Origin: Thermoplasmata archaeon M9B2D
GTDB lineage: Archaea > Thermoplasmatota > E2 > DHVEG-1
Assembly (NCBI GenBank): GCA_002900555.1
Contig: MUGD01000005.1
Coordinates: forward strand, 1 to 41,499
Reading direction: 5' to 3'
DNA: 41,499 bases
Positions 24,491 through 33,518 of this stretch are shown here, one piece after another. The notes under the pieces were generated by a model that was not told the DNA's origin, did no database searches, and was given only the letters and a program-made list of their open reading frames with translations. Position numbers and translations under genes: made by a program. How positions within the stretch are numbered: position 1 is the first letter of the stretch; every line of letters begins with the position of its first letter.

Positions 24491-26056
24491 TTAGATCCCT
24501 CCTACGATGGTCGCAATATATTGAGTGTGATTTAACAAAGCGTCTGCCGCTGGTTTAACCAGTGAATCAAGGAAAAGGTTTGGGAATAGACCGATGAGAA
24601 TTGCAAGACCCGCGACAATGCCCATCGCAACCAACATGCTGTTCGGAGCTTCTTTGACCTCTTTGAAGGCAGGCAGTTCCGGACCAAGAAATGCCGCGTA
24701 TAATACTTTAACGAAAATCGCAAGCATTAAGATGCTACATAATAGAGCGATGATGGACAGGATGGGGTTGAGCTGATACACTGATTCGTAAATAAGGAAC
24801 TTCGATGTAAAACCATTCAGCGGTGGCATGCCTGCGACAGCGAGCAGACCGATGATGAAAAAGACGGTTGTAAACTTCATCGTCCGGGCAAGACCACCGA
24901 TATCATCAAGCGAACGTTTTTTTGTGACATAATAGATAGCACCAGCGACAAGGAATAACAATCCGATATCCAATGCATCATTAAGCACATGTAAAATCCC
25001 ACCATGCAACGCAACGGTAGCATAAGGGGATCCAAACGCAGCAACTGCTGTTCCAATGGCAAGGAACATATATCCGACTTCGGCGACCGCGGTATACCCG
25101 ATTAATCGCATCAAATCTGATTGTATCAATGCCATGATAACACCGATAAGAATCGATACGACAGCAAGGACGACCAGAATCCATCCGATGATTACATGCA
25201 GCGGGATGTCGAACCGTATTGAAGTAGTCAATGCACTGCCGTAGAGAGTGAAAAGAACCCGAAGAATCCCATAGAAGCTAGCAAGCGTCGCACTCATGAT
25301 GACCAAGGTAACAGACGGGGGTGCTCTTCCATATGCATCAGGCAGCCACATATGCATGGGTGCAAGCCCTGCTTTCATCCCTAACACGACGACCAATAAG
25401 ACAAGGGCGATCTTATCTAAAAATGAAAACTGGATAGCCTGGGCAATGGTTGCGATATTCAATGCGTTGTACTGAGCATAGAAGATGCCGACTGCAAAAA
25501 GAACAAAGAGCGCACCGACTGAGCTGATAACAATATATTTAAAAGCGGCTTCTAGCGCTTCCCCTTCTGTTATCCAAAATGCAATCAGAGCACATGAGGC
25601 GATACAGGAGATTTCGAGGAACACGAAGAAGTTGAAGATATCACCGGTCATTTCCATTCCAAGGGCACTGGTCACCACAAGCAGAAGCAACGTATAGTAT
25701 TTGTCTAACCCATCCTGTTTATCCAGATACGACCATGAATAGATGACGGCGATGATGGCAAGCATAATAGTGATGATCGCCATAAAAATACTGATGCTGT
25801 CGACCTCAAAGAGGATACGGACAAGTGGCAGAGTTAATTCCTTCGCACCGAAAACATAAATACGCGGACCGTTGGCAAGCACATCAGTCGCCAGTAACCC
25901 GATGAAACATGCGGTGATACCTAGCATAAGCAGAGCAAAAATATTACGAAGTTTCGAATGCACACGACTGATTAAAGGCATCAGAAAGGCACTTAAGAGG
26001 GGGATTGCGATAATCAACGCAGGAGAATGCAAAAGCAGCGAATCAAGAACCGTCAT
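24491..26056 (-). CDS. mbhH: MbhH/MnhD-type antiporter-like subunit
   Basis: A 521-residue proton-translocating subunit of the MrpD/NuoN kind with about 14 helices. The conserved pieces are the Glu of GMEMTGDIFNFFVFLEIS, the Lys and trans-segment of GMKAGLAPMHMWLPDAYGRAPP, and the Lys in KSLDDIGG-type C-terminal parts. It is the only large antiporter-like subunit in the operon (no MrpA/NuoL), which is the Mbh pattern. The ATG overlaps the mnhC stop by four bases. Confidence 0.88.
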   Translation of the reverse strand: MTVLDSLLLHSPALIIAIPLLSAFLMPLISRVHSKLRNIFALLMLGITACFIGLLATDVLANGPRIYVFGAKELTLPLVRILFEVDSISIFMAIITIMLAIIAVIYSWSYLDKQDGLDKYYTLLLLVVTSALGMEMTGDIFNFFVFLEISCIASCALIAFWITEGEALEAAFKYIVISSVGALFVLFAVGIFYAQYNALNIATIAQAIQFSFLDKIALVLLVVVLGMKAGLAPMHMWLPDAYGRAPPSVTLVIMSATLASFYGILRVLFTLYGSALTTSIRFDIPLHVIIGWILVVLAVVSILIGVIMALIQSDLMRLIGYTAVAEVGYMFLAIGTAVAAFGSPYATVALHGGILHVLNDALDIGLLFLVAGAIYYVTKKRSLDDIGGLARTMKFTTVFFIIGLLAVAGMPPLNGFTSKFLIYESVYQLNPILSIIALLCSILMLAIFVKVLYAAFLGPELPAFKEVKEAPNSMLVAMGIVAGLAILIGLFPNLFLDSLVKPAADALLNHTQYIATIVGGI

Positions 26057-26412
26057 TCCTTCAGCCTCCTCATTTGCTGAACATCAAGCGTTCCGTATTT
26101 TCTGTAAATGTGCATGACCAAGGAAAGCATCAATGCAAGAACAGCGACACCAATCACGATGCTTGTCAGTGTCAACGCTTGAGGAACAGGAAGCACCATC
26201 TGCTCTGGAGAGGTAGTTCCTGGTGGTAGGCTGGTATAGATTGGGGCGACGCCACCCTCACGATACCCCAAGGTAATCAAAAAAAGGTTCACACCACTTT
26301 CAATAATTGTGATTCCAATGACAATTTTAATGAGATTCCGTCGGAACATCGCTGCATATAACCCAATAAAAATCATGCAGACAACCGCGATAAAAGGGAT
26401 GTACTGGATCAT
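26053..26412 (-). CDS. mbhG: MbhG/MnhC-type subunit
   Basis: A 119-residue three-helix protein of the MrpC/NuoK kind: FRRNLIKIVIGITIIESGVNLFLI and VPQALTLTSIVIGVAVLALMLSL are the standard helices with the conserved Glu and the PQALTLTSIVI motif. The start is the ATG overlapping the previous gene's stop (ATGA at 26409-26412). Part of the ion-pumping membrane arm. Confidence 0.88.
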   Translation of the reverse strand: MIQYIPFIAVVCMIFIGLYAAMFRRNLIKIVIGITIIESGVNLFLITLGYREGGVAPIYTSLPPGTTSPEQMVLPVPQALTLTSIVIGVAVLALMLSLVMHIYRKYGTLDVQQMRRLKE

Positions 26413-26885
26413 TGGTCCCACTCCTTTATGCTGCTTGCATACGCCATAATAAGGACGATGACAAACAACCCGGCGATGACCTTGACCCCGACAGCAAAAT
26501 TCATAAGCGGTAGTACCCCCCCAGTGTTAAGGTCAGCAACAGTCGAACCAGTTGCTGGTGTCGTACCGAAAAGCAGGGTGGATCCTGCAAGGAAATTACC
26601 GAAAAATACCATGCTAAAAAAAATCCCCAGGAGGGCGATGGTAATAAACCCAATCGCACCCATGCTTTCGAACGCAGCAAGTCGTTTTTCTTTGATCCGT
26701 GAAAACACCCAACGAGAGCCATAGGCAACCAGCAGCAGAGCACAACCTGAGGCGACAACCGCTCCACCTTGAAATCCACCACCGGGAGTAAGATGCCCAT
26801 GGGCAATGACATATAGCCCAAAAATCATTGTGAAGGGAAAAAGGATGTTGGCGATGGTTTTTACTATCTTTGTCATTTCAGTCAT
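26409..26885 (-). CDS. mbhF: MbhF/MnhB-type subunit
   Basis: A 158-residue MnhB protein: [29 protein letters not shown] is the family signature ([11 protein letters not shown]), followed by FESMGAIGF and [10 protein letters not shown], and by a C-terminal [17 protein letters not shown] helix. Start at the ATG that overlaps the mbhE-type stop by four bases; ATG 26876 is also possible. In the mbh operon this is MbhF, one of the subunits of the Na+/H+ module. Confidence 0.88.
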   Translation of the reverse strand: MTEMTKIVKTIANILFPFTMIFGLYVIAHGHLTPGGGFQGGAVVASGCALLLVAYGSRWVFSRIKEKRLAAFESMGAIGFITIALLGIFFSMVFFGNFLAGSTLLFGTTPATGSTVADLNTGGVLPLMNFAVGVKVIAGLFVIVLIMAYASSIKEWDQ

Positions 26886-27154
26886 TCTTTCACCCGCCTA
26901 AATATCATGATTACTCCTGCGACAGCAGAAAATAAGATCGTTGCCTCTCCAAGGGTATCAAATCCTCGGTAATCAAAAACAACAGAGGTCACTCCGTTGT
27001 TTGTCCCAGTCTCGTTTTGGGTGTTTTGTATGATACGATCATCCATTGAGGCCTGCCCTGGTTCACCAAAGGGATGAATGAGAAAGATACTGAAGAAAAA
27101 GAAAACAGCAACAATAGTAAAGGCAAGAACTGCGGCAACCATTCGTTTTTCCAT
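26882..27154 (-). CDS. mbhE: MbhE-type subunit (MnhB N-terminal-like)
   Basis: A 90-residue protein with a membrane helix near each end and the family pattern [29 protein letters not shown] at the C terminus. The frame is open further up, but the ATG at 27154 has a GGAGGAG sequence nearby and starts one base after the preceding gene ends, so it is the real start. In Pyrococcus MbhE is the short subunit split from the MrpA end. Confidence 0.8.
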   Translation of the reverse strand: MEKRMVAAVLAFTIVAVFFFFSIFLIHPFGEPGQASMDDRIIQNTQNETGTNNGVTSVVFDYRGFDTLGEATILFSAVAGVIMIFRRVKE

Positions 27155-27155
27155 G

Positions 27156-27410
27156 TCACTCCTCCTCCGTTCGTTTTGTTCCTTTGATAGCGATGACGAG
27201 AATCGCAGTCGAAAGACAGGCACCTACCCCTGCCTGGGCGATAGCGACATCAGGTGCTTGGAGTATATAAAACTCTAATGATAGTAGCAGACTCATCGCA
27301 GCCAAAGAAATGGCAGCAGCCAGCAAATCCCGTAAGAGTACGGTAATAAGCGCGGCGACAACAGTAAGAATTAATATAATTGTGTTAGCGATAAGAAATT
27401 CTAATGCCAT
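27156..27410 (-). CDS. mbhD: MbhD-type DUF4040 subunit
   Basis: An 84-residue three-helix protein with the DUF4040 phrase [46 protein letters not shown] shortened as [15 protein letters not shown] (Asp-Val-Ala-Ile and Ala-Gly-Val-Gly conserved). It is the MrpA C-terminal-like part found alone as MbhD. The ATG at 27410 is chosen because a GGAGGGAG ribosome site stands before it; the open frame begins further up, inside the preceding gene. Confidence 0.82.
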   Translation of the reverse strand: MALEFLIANTIILILTVVAALITVLLRDLLAAAISLAAMSLLLSLEFYILQAPDVAIAQAGVGACLSTAILVIAIKGTKRTEEE

Positions 27411-27411
27411 C

Positions 27412-27798
27412 TCAGTCTCCCTCCTTTTGCTCATCCATTATTTTATTCACTGGTTCTTTTGCTAATTCATCGATGATCGCTTGTGTTGGTTGTACACCAC
27501 TGCGATGTGCAGCTCTAGCGATCGCATGAGCGCCAACGGGATTGGTAAGTAAAATAGCAATGAGGGCAAGTACTGAGTGAAAAGCCAAGACCGACCCGTT
27601 CGTGTCATTCTCCCACCACATTTTCAGACCAATGAGGATAACAGATCCAAGGATGAAAATGGAACCGAACGTCGTGCATTTTGTTCCCGCGTGAAGTCTT
27701 GTATACACGTCGGGGAATCGAAGAAGACCGACACCAGCAAGGACGTTAAAGAAAACACCGATCCCGATAAGTACATATATGACAAGTTCAAAAATCAT
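27412..27798 (-). CDS. mbhC: MbhC/MnhG-type subunit
   Basis: A 128-residue three-helix protein with the MnhG signature GLLRFPDVYTRLHAGTKCTTFG and ILLTNPVGAHAIARAAHRSG, then a charged cytoplasmic tail (EPVNKIMDEQKEGD). One of the small subunits of the Na+/H+ module. Begins at the base after the mnhF stop. Confidence 0.88.
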   Translation of the reverse strand: MIFELVIYVLIGIGVFFNVLAGVGLLRFPDVYTRLHAGTKCTTFGSIFILGSVILIGLKMWWENDTNGSVLAFHSVLALIAILLTNPVGAHAIARAAHRSGVQPTQAIIDELAKEPVNKIMDEQKEGD

Positions 27799-28068
27799 CT
27801 AGAAGTCACCTCCTTGGAGATATTTTGCGATAAATAAGGTTGAAATAAACGACAACAACGCATATACAATAGCGACATCAATATAGATGACTTCCCTAAA
27901 CGCTGCACCAAAGGCAACCATACCGACAATCACGATAGTGTTAATCGTATCAACACCAACGACCCGGTCTGGTGCGGTCGGCCCACGCAACACCCGAATA
28001 AGGGCAAGAATAACACATAACGAAAGCGCGATAACGACAATTAAATAGGTTGTGTAGACATCAATCAT
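27799..28068 (-). CDS. mbhB: MbhB/MnhF-type subunit
   Basis: An 89-residue three-helix MnhF protein: IRVLRGPTAPDRVVGVDTINTIVIVG is the signature, with EVIYIDVAIVYALLSFISTLFIAKYL at the end. The ATG at 28068 overlaps the mnhE stop by four bases and is chosen over the upstream frame. Confidence 0.85.
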   Translation of the reverse strand: MIDVYTTYLIVVIALSLCVILALIRVLRGPTAPDRVVGVDTINTIVIVGMVAFGAAFREVIYIDVAIVYALLSFISTLFIAKYLQGGDF

Positions 28069-28589
28069 TCTGCGATCCTCCGAACCCATTTTGGGAAATT
28101 TCCACAGATATACTTACACTCGACTGGCTTGTTTTCTAAAGCTTTTTTATCAACATTTATCCAGTGCACGTACAGATCGTTTGTTTCTTCGTCAATATCA
28201 ACAGTTAAGGTACCCGGGGTGAGAGTTATTGAGTTGGCAAGCATAGTGATACCAAGATCAGTTTTAAGATCAGGATGGATTTTCACAATACCTGGATTAA
28301 TTCTTCCGGTGATGACTCTATATGCAACATCAAGGTTTGCTTTAGTAAGCGCAAGAAAAAACGGTCCTATAAGATAGCCAAGAAACAAGAACCAGCGGAC
28401 AGGGTTAAGCATTCGGTAGCTATCTTTGACAAACACACTACGTGCAATAAACCCGACAAGTACAGAAAGCAGAAGCCCAAAGGCAAGTTCTATAAAGCTC
28501 CATAACCCAAGTACCTCGGTTCCACTCCCGGTGGTTAAGAAAAGATAGATAATCATACAGATGATGGTCGTAACGATAAATGCCTTCAT
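28065..28589 (-). CDS. mbhA: MbhA/MnhE-type subunit, first gene of the membrane-arm operon
   Basis: A 174-residue MnhE protein with two to three N-terminal helices and the soluble MnhE domain: GRINPGIVKIHPDLKTDLGITMLANSITLTPGTLTVDID and LYVHWINV. This is the first gene of the run; AGTTTTTAAC-like reverse-strand sequence (about 28634-28645) would be a promoter, and a hairpin with arms CACTG/CAGTG (28602-28606 and 28615-28619) sits in the leader. Start at ATG 28589 (MKAFIVTTIICM) rather than the first in-frame codon at 28604. Confidence 0.85.
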   Translation of the reverse strand: MKAFIVTTIICMIIYLFLTTGSGTEVLGLWSFIELAFGLLLSVLVGFIARSVFVKDSYRMLNPVRWFLFLGYLIGPFFLALTKANLDVAYRVITGRINPGIVKIHPDLKTDLGITMLANSITLTPGTLTVDIDEETNDLYVHWINVDKKALENKPVECKYICGNFPKWVRRIAE

Positions 28590-28775
28590 AGTAAAACCCC
28601 ACACTGGCTATTTTCAGTGGATACGGTAAGTCGGATGATTGTTAAAAACTTTCGGTTTGTACAAAGAGGAACAGTAGCAGAAATAAAATGAAGAAGAGAG
28701 ATGATAGTCTCTACCGACTATAAGAGCATCAAAACACTTAAACGACCCAGGAGATAAGGTATAGGGGAAACACCC

Positions 28776-29438
28776 ATGAATGTAAAACTCATAGGATACA
28801 CATCACATCCAGAAAAGTTACCTGCGATGGCTGCGACCCTGACCCATAGCAAGATAAAACCAGAGGACCTTGACAACCTATCGGGAAAGGATGAATCTGC
28901 GGTCCTTGAACAGGTGTTAAAACTTGGGCATACAAGTGTCATTGAGCATGCATCTTTTACGTTTGCGATAAGTGACGTGAGTCGGTCACTTACGCATCAA
29001 CTTGTACGACATCGAATCGCCAGTTACTCCCAGCAAAGTCAACGGTATGTAAATCTCAATGAGTCAAATTACGTCATTCCCCCATCCATTCAGAAGAATA
29101 AGAAGATGCGGAACGCCTACGAAGAAACGATGATAGTCATCTGGGAGCAGTATAATAAATTGCTACGGATGAAGATTCCATCAGAGGATGCCCGATATGT
29201 ACTTCCAAATGCAACATGTACAAATATTATGGTAACGATGAACGCACGGTCGCTTTTGAATTTCTTTGAATTGCGCTGCTGTTTGCATGCACAATGGGAA
29301 ATCCGATTACTTGCAAACAAAATGCTAAGTGAAGTAAAAAAGGTCGCTCCTACAATTTTTAAAAATGCAGGACCATCATGCAAGACGAAAGCATTCTGTC
29401 CTGAGAAGAAAAAAAATTGCCCTCTCTACCCTCAGTGA
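28776..29438 (+). CDS. thyX: FAD-dependent thymidylate synthase ThyX
   Basis: A 220-residue ThyX. The motif RHRx7S is at 78-88 (RHRIASYSQQS), preceded by HTSVIEHASFTFAI and followed by the NATCTNIMVTMNARSLLNFFELR segment. ThyX methylates dUMP using methylene-tetrahydrofolate and reduced FAD. The C terminus has a tail with three Cys (202, 208, 215: CKTKAFCPEKKKNCP) and a CC pair at about 168-169; a metal- or redox-binding role would be speculation. Six bases downstream is the riboflavin-pathway reductase, a sensible partner for a flavoenzyme. Confidence 0.92.
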   Translation: MNVKLIGYTSHPEKLPAMAATLTHSKIKPEDLDNLSGKDESAVLEQVLKLGHTSVIEHASFTFAISDVSRSLTHQLVRHRIASYSQQSQRYVNLNESNYVIPPSIQKNKKMRNAYEETMIVIWEQYNKLLRMKIPSEDARYVLPNATCTNIMVTMNARSLLNFFELRCCLHAQWEIRLLANKMLSEVKKVAPTIFKNAGPSCKTKAFCPEKKKNCPLYPQ

Positions 29439-29444
29439 GATGAT

Positions 29445-30095
29445 ATGAAACGACCACATGTTATCATCAATTGTGCGATGTCTGCTGATGGGAAAATAGC
29501 GTCACCGATACGGAAACAAATCAGGATTTCCTGCGAAGAAGATCTCAAGCGGATGTATCGACTTCGCAACGAGTGCGATGCCGTGCTGGTTGGGATTGGA
29601 ACAATTCTTATCGATGATCCGAAACTCACTGTCAAAGAACCATATGTACGACATGCAAACCAACCATTACGGGTTATCCTTGATAGCAACGCAAGAACAC
29701 CGTCTCATGCTTCGGCATTAAATGATGCAGCAAAAACCCTGATTATCACAGCGAAAGGAAAAAAGAAACCATATCCTCAGTCCCACGTCGAGGTTGTCGA
29801 ATGCGACACGGACAGCAGGGGACTTATCGATGTAATGAATGCATTGAGCCTTCTTTACCAAAAGGGCATCCGGAAACTTCTTGTAGAAGGCGGTGGAACT
29901 GTTATTTGGAATTTCCTAAAAAACAGAGTCGTCGATGATCTGTTCATCTTTATCGGGCCTTGCATTATCGGGGGAAAAGATACTCCCACTGTCGCTGATG
30001 GTGAAGGGATAACCGACGGAGAGGAAATCGCTCTGAAAATAAAAAAGGTAAAACGGTTGGGTTCAGGAGTATTGATTCATTATTGCCCAGTATGA
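29445..30095 (+). CDS. Diaminopyrimidinone-phosphate reductase (RIB7/ArfC, RibD C-terminal type)
   Basis: A 216-residue reductase of the RibD C-terminal/DHFR-like fold: PHVIINCAMSADGKIAS at the start, DAVLVGIGTILIDDPKLTV, PLRVILDSNARTP, and the LLVEGGGTVIWNFL, CIIGGKDTPTVADGEGI ending. In archaea it reduces the ribosylaminopyrimidinone phosphate in riboflavin synthesis with NADPH; the stand-alone form (no deaminase domain) is the archaeal one. A GAGATGAT ribosome site precedes ATG 29445. The thyX-reductase pair forms one operon and ends at a T-rich stop region. Confidence 0.88.
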   Translation: MKRPHVIINCAMSADGKIASPIRKQIRISCEEDLKRMYRLRNECDAVLVGIGTILIDDPKLTVKEPYVRHANQPLRVILDSNARTPSHASALNDAAKTLIITAKGKKKPYPQSHVEVVECDTDSRGLIDVMNALSLLYQKGIRKLLVEGGGTVIWNFLKNRVVDDLFIFIGPCIIGGKDTPTVADGEGITDGEEIALKIKKVKRLGSGVLIHYCPV

Positions 30096-30534
30096 AAGAC
30101 ACTGATTTTTTTTAGTTTTTTTATGAAAATTTGAACGAAATGGTTTTTTATGCCTTTATTTTAGTCATTTGACCAAAATCCTGTACGTAGCATTTATTAT
30201 TGTTGTTCTCGTTGAAGGTATCCGGGGAAACTATGAAGATATGGCATCAACGGGGGTAAAACGATAAAAATTTTAAGCGGCTCTGGATTGGACTGTGGGA
30301 AAATGTTTGTCTTATCAAGGACAATTCTGAAGTATTTTACTGTTAATTTTTTCCCATTTCTCCTCCTTCTCCTTATCAGATTGGATATTAGCCTTAGATA
30401 CCCAACGCTGAATTTCTATTTGTCCAGGTCGCATTCGCTTCCTTAACAAATCGTATGCCCCCTGATGCCATAATCTGTGATAGGAAATTATATATGGAGG
30501 CATCGTACTACATTTTTACCGAGGAAAAGATGTT
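30096..30534. other. Gap between the thyX operon and the C25 peptidase gene
   Basis: Contents in order: the T-rich terminator; TGAAAATTTGAACGAAATG at 30124-30142, a reverse copy of the ATTTCGTT element found before the tandem Lrp gene and glgP; a purine-rich stretch with no frame; a reverse-strand open frame of 62 codons (30315-30503, MPPYIISYHRLWHQ...) that has a basic, protein-like composition but starts inside the promoter of the next gene; and AATTATATATGG (30486-30497), the likely TATA region of the C25 gene. No RNA gene recognised. Confidence 0.45.
30104..30123 (+). terminator. T-rich terminator after the thyX operon
   Basis: Two T tracts, T8 (30106-30113) and T7 (30116-30122), separated by AG, lie 10 bases past the stop. 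Oligo-T tracts of this kind terminate archaeal RNA polymerase without a hairpin. Confidence 0.6.
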
Positions 30535-32505
30535 ATGAGAATTATGGTGTTCTTCATCTTAGGGCTTTTGTTCTCAGTAAGCATGACTGCGACTGGTGTT
30601 ACTACTGAGCAATCCATACAGGTGCAATCCTTGTCTTTTTCATTTGATGTTCCTGCCGTTGTTGATGATGGGGCAACTCTTCAAGTGCTGATGCAGGGGG
30701 CACCTGCTTGTTTATACCAATCAGGACAACCTGTTCTTCCCATGGTGACTAGAACCCTGCAGTTACCCTTCGGATCTATTATCAGAGACGTGACCATTTA
30801 TTTTGATCATGTAACAACACAAGCACTGCAGAAAAAAATTACTCCTGCTCCCTTTCCCCTCAACCAAGAGGCAGCTAATGCACCATCAATAGTATCATAT
30901 AATACACAAGATTCTAATAAACAACAAACCCAACCACTCCATTGGTTTTCCTATTCTACCGGGGGCGGGTTAAACCAGGAGAGCGTACATGTAACGTTTT
31001 TCACATTACGAGTATTCCCGGTGCGGTATAACAAAGCAACCGATACAATCCTATATCTTGATTCTTGTGACATCACGATTACTTACGAGACGCCAAAATC
31101 AACACCCTTCCCAAGCGAGGTGACCAACGACCTTGTTATTATCTGTCCTATCCGGTTTGTCCCTCCGTTGCAACATTTAGCTGAGCATAAAAATATGATT
31201 GGCGTGCGCACAAAAATTGTACCATTACCAGAGATTTACTATGACTATCCAGGGTATGACCGGCCTGAGCAAATCAAATATTTTATCAAAGATGCTGTTG
31301 AACGATGGGGGACGACCTATGTGTTGCTTGTGGGTGGTTTGAGATCGCATCTCATCGGAAAACCGCGGGATAACACAAACACAGGAACACGTGATTGGCA
31401 TCTGCCTGTACGATATACAAACCTTTGGGATGACGATGTCCTCTATGACCCTGGATTCATAAGTGACCTCTACTATGCAGATATTTACGATAGCCAAGGC
31501 ATGTTTTGCACTTGGAATTCCTTTGACGATGGTGTATACGGTGGATGGTCCCATTCAACCTCCTTTGGTTTTCCTAACAATCCGATTGATGAGATTGATT
31601 TTTATCCAGATGTCTATGTCGGAAGGCTTCCCTGTAGGAACGTCCTTGAGGTGCAGACAATCGTAAAAAAGATTATTACCTATGAAACGAAAAACACTGA
31701 TCCATCCTGGTTTACACGGATGGCGGTCGTTGGAGGAGACCCATACGATGACGTAGGAACCGATTACCTGGAAGGGGAGCTTATTTGCGAAAAGGCGTTA
31801 TCATATATGTCTGAGTTTGAACCACGGAGGTTATTTGCATCAAATCGGTATACGAACCCTGAATTCACCCCGACAACACAAAACATTATAAGGGAGATAA
31901 ACGAAGGATGCGGTTTTTTATTTCTTGATGGCCATGGAGGGCCGTCGTGGTGGAACACCTTCTGGCCTGGCGATTTCGATGCGTTGATTCAAAAGGGGGG
32001 AATTTCGATCTTTCATTTCTCTCAGTTGAGAAACAAGGAAAAACTTCCTATCTGTATCATCGGGGGGTGTCATATCAACCTGTTCAATGTGTCCTTTGTA
32101 TCAACAATAACCGACCTACGAAATAAGCGTTCCATGTGGTCCTATGGGATTCCGACTCCAGAATGTTTGGGTGGGAGCCTTGTCGTACATCGAAGAGGGG
32201 GAGCGATTGCCGTAATCGGAAATACAGGGCTTGGATATGAGGCCGGTGGCGAGGTCGGGGATTTGGATGGAGATGGTGCAAATGAACCTGATTGCGTCGA
32301 AGCGCTGTGTGGTTATTTGGAAACACAGTTCTTCAAGGGATACCAAATGAATCATGTTGATATCCTTGGCAAGAACTGGTGTCATTCTATCGTGGAGTAT
32401 CTGCGTATCTATCCGGGCATGGAACAATGGATGGACGCAAAAACCCTTGAACAGTGGGTATTGTTTGGTGACCCGAGCCTGAAAATCGGTGGGTATGACC
32501 TGTAA
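30535..32505 (+). CDS. Secreted C25-family (gingipain-like) cysteine peptidase
   Basis: A 656-residue exported protein: a signal segment (IMVFFILGLLFSVSMTATG, about 3-21), a propeptide region, about 200 residues, with FDVPAVVDDGATLQVLM.. and LPMVTRTLQLPFG (typical of C25 propeptides), and a peptidase domain from about 200. The catalytic pair is His467 (FLDGHGGPSWW) and Cys512 (IIGGCHINLF), with GNTGLGYEAGG and LFGDPSL after it. C25 enzymes cleave extracellular proteins. GAGG before ATG 30535 marks the start. There is no C-terminal secretion or anchor domain. With the M28 peptidase and the OPT transporter it suggests use of environmental protein. Confidence 0.85.
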   Translation: MRIMVFFILGLLFSVSMTATGVTTEQSIQVQSLSFSFDVPAVVDDGATLQVLMQGAPACLYQSGQPVLPMVTRTLQLPFGSIIRDVTIYFDHVTTQALQKKITPAPFPLNQEAANAPSIVSYNTQDSNKQQTQPLHWFSYSTGGGLNQESVHVTFFTLRVFPVRYNKATDTILYLDSCDITITYETPKSTPFPSEVTNDLVIICPIRFVPPLQHLAEHKNMIGVRTKIVPLPEIYYDYPGYDRPEQIKYFIKDAVERWGTTYVLLVGGLRSHLIGKPRDNTNTGTRDWHLPVRYTNLWDDDVLYDPGFISDLYYADIYDSQGMFCTWNSFDDGVYGGWSHSTSFGFPNNPIDEIDFYPDVYVGRLPCRNVLEVQTIVKKIITYETKNTDPSWFTRMAVVGGDPYDDVGTDYLEGELICEKALSYMSEFEPRRLFASNRYTNPEFTPTTQNIIREINEGCGFLFLDGHGGPSWWNTFWPGDFDALIQKGGISIFHFSQLRNKEKLPICIIGGCHINLFNVSFVSTITDLRNKRSMWSYGIPTPECLGGSLVVHRRGGAIAVIGNTGLGYEAGGEVGDLDGDGANEPDCVEALCGYLETQFFKGYQMNHVDILGKNWCHSIVEYLRIYPGMEQWMDAKTLEQWVLFGDPSLKIGGYDL

Positions 32506-32508
32506 GAT

Positions 32509-33477
32509 TTACGCTTCCGGCATATAATTCATTTTATGTAACTTTGATGCGTACACGTATTTATATTTCTTTATTATGTCAGGGAATTTATTTACCAAGT
32601 CTTTCATGATATCATGGAATTGTTCCAAGCTTAACACATGGTACTCTAATTCCAGGTCGGAAATTCCAACGGATTTATCGATGCGTACGAGATGTGGGTT
32701 TGTTTTTGCATAGTTCACGATTTTCCCCCGTTGTTTAAAATCGCGTAGGTCGATATCCGCTTTGAAGAATTGATATCCAAGTTTCGTAAGGTCGATATCA
32801 GTGCGAAAACCCTGTATGACGCCTTCTTTCATTAGTTTTTTAATCCGATAGTTCACGACAGCAACAGTGGTATTAAGTCGCTTGGCGAGCTCCTTGGCAG
32901 ATATGCGTGCCGAAGGGGCGATTAACCGCAGCAGTCGGAAGTCAAGGTCGTCGATTTTCACTTGCGCTCCTCCCCCGGTGATTTCAAATTTCGTTCGATC
33001 TGATTTTTTCATATCATTAAGGAGGTACGAATAACGATACGAGTACTGCTGAATGTAGACTGAGAATTGTTGTTCCATGAAATAATCTCTGAACCGTTTC
33101 AGTGCCTCATCCCAAAACGAGTAAAAATCGTTGATGTTTTTTACCCACATGATCAAAGCAAGGTCAAATCGTCCCTCCGCAGAAATCGTCCACCAGTTTA
33201 ATTTCTGACTGGTAAAATAGGATATGATTTCCTTTTCTTTTTCCTGCGTCATGTATTGATATACAAGGTAGATGCGGAAACTGATGTACCCAAGTTTAAA
33301 TGCGTCAATCACCGTATAAAATGTTTTTATAATGTCGTTTTCTATGAGTTTATTGACGCGATATGCCACAACGGTTTTTGATAGACCGACCTTACTGCCG
33401 ATTTTGGCAAAGGATTGGCGAGAATCAAGGTCAAGCTGGTAGAGGATTTCGCGGTCTTTTGAATCAATTTTAACCAT
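32509..33477 (-). CDS. Tandem Lrp/AsnC-type regulator
   Basis: A 322-residue protein built as two Lrp/AsnC-like halves. The first has a winged helix at about 5-50 (KDREILYQLDLDSRQSFAKIG ... VVAYRVNKLIEN) and an effector-like part to about 160; the second starts KIDDLDFRLLRLIAPSARIS near 173 and has a second winged helix (AKELAKRLNTT ... VVNYRIKKLM) and a final domain. Doubled Lrp proteins occur in archaea and act as pseudo-dimers. The gene is divergent from purF and 3' next to the C25 peptidase. An inverted repeat and a TATA box lie in front of it (see other entries). Confidence 0.82.
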   Translation of the reverse strand: MVKIDSKDREILYQLDLDSRQSFAKIGSKVGLSKTVVAYRVNKLIENDIIKTFYTVIDAFKLGYISFRIYLVYQYMTQEKEKEIISYFTSQKLNWWTISAEGRFDLALIMWVKNINDFYSFWDEALKRFRDYFMEQQFSVYIQQYSYRYSYLLNDMKKSDRTKFEITGGGAQVKIDDLDFRLLRLIAPSARISAKELAKRLNTTVAVVNYRIKKLMKEGVIQGFRTDIDLTKLGYQFFKADIDLRDFKQRGKIVNYAKTNPHLVRIDKSVGISDLELEYHVLSLEQFHDIMKDLVNKFPDIIKKYKYVYASKLHKMNYMPEA

Positions 33478-33518
33478 GGTTGTATGGACGTAATAATAAT
33501 ATAGTATAAAAATTTTTT

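Noticed and set aside
24491..28589. Plain Mrp Na+/H+ antiporter operon
   Set aside because: There is no MnhA-size subunit, MnhA/MnhB pieces are split in the Mbh manner, and MbhI and NuoH-type genes follow without a gap.
30315..30503. 62-codon reverse-strand frame in the gap before the C25 gene
   Set aside because: Protein-like but its start lies in the likely TATA region of the next gene and no ribosome site or family is visible; kept only as a remark in the gap entry.
17470..32505. Archaeosortase sorting tails on the M28, phosphoesterase or C25 proteins
   Set aside because: Their C termini lack the motif-helix-basic pattern; they end in ordinary soluble sequence.
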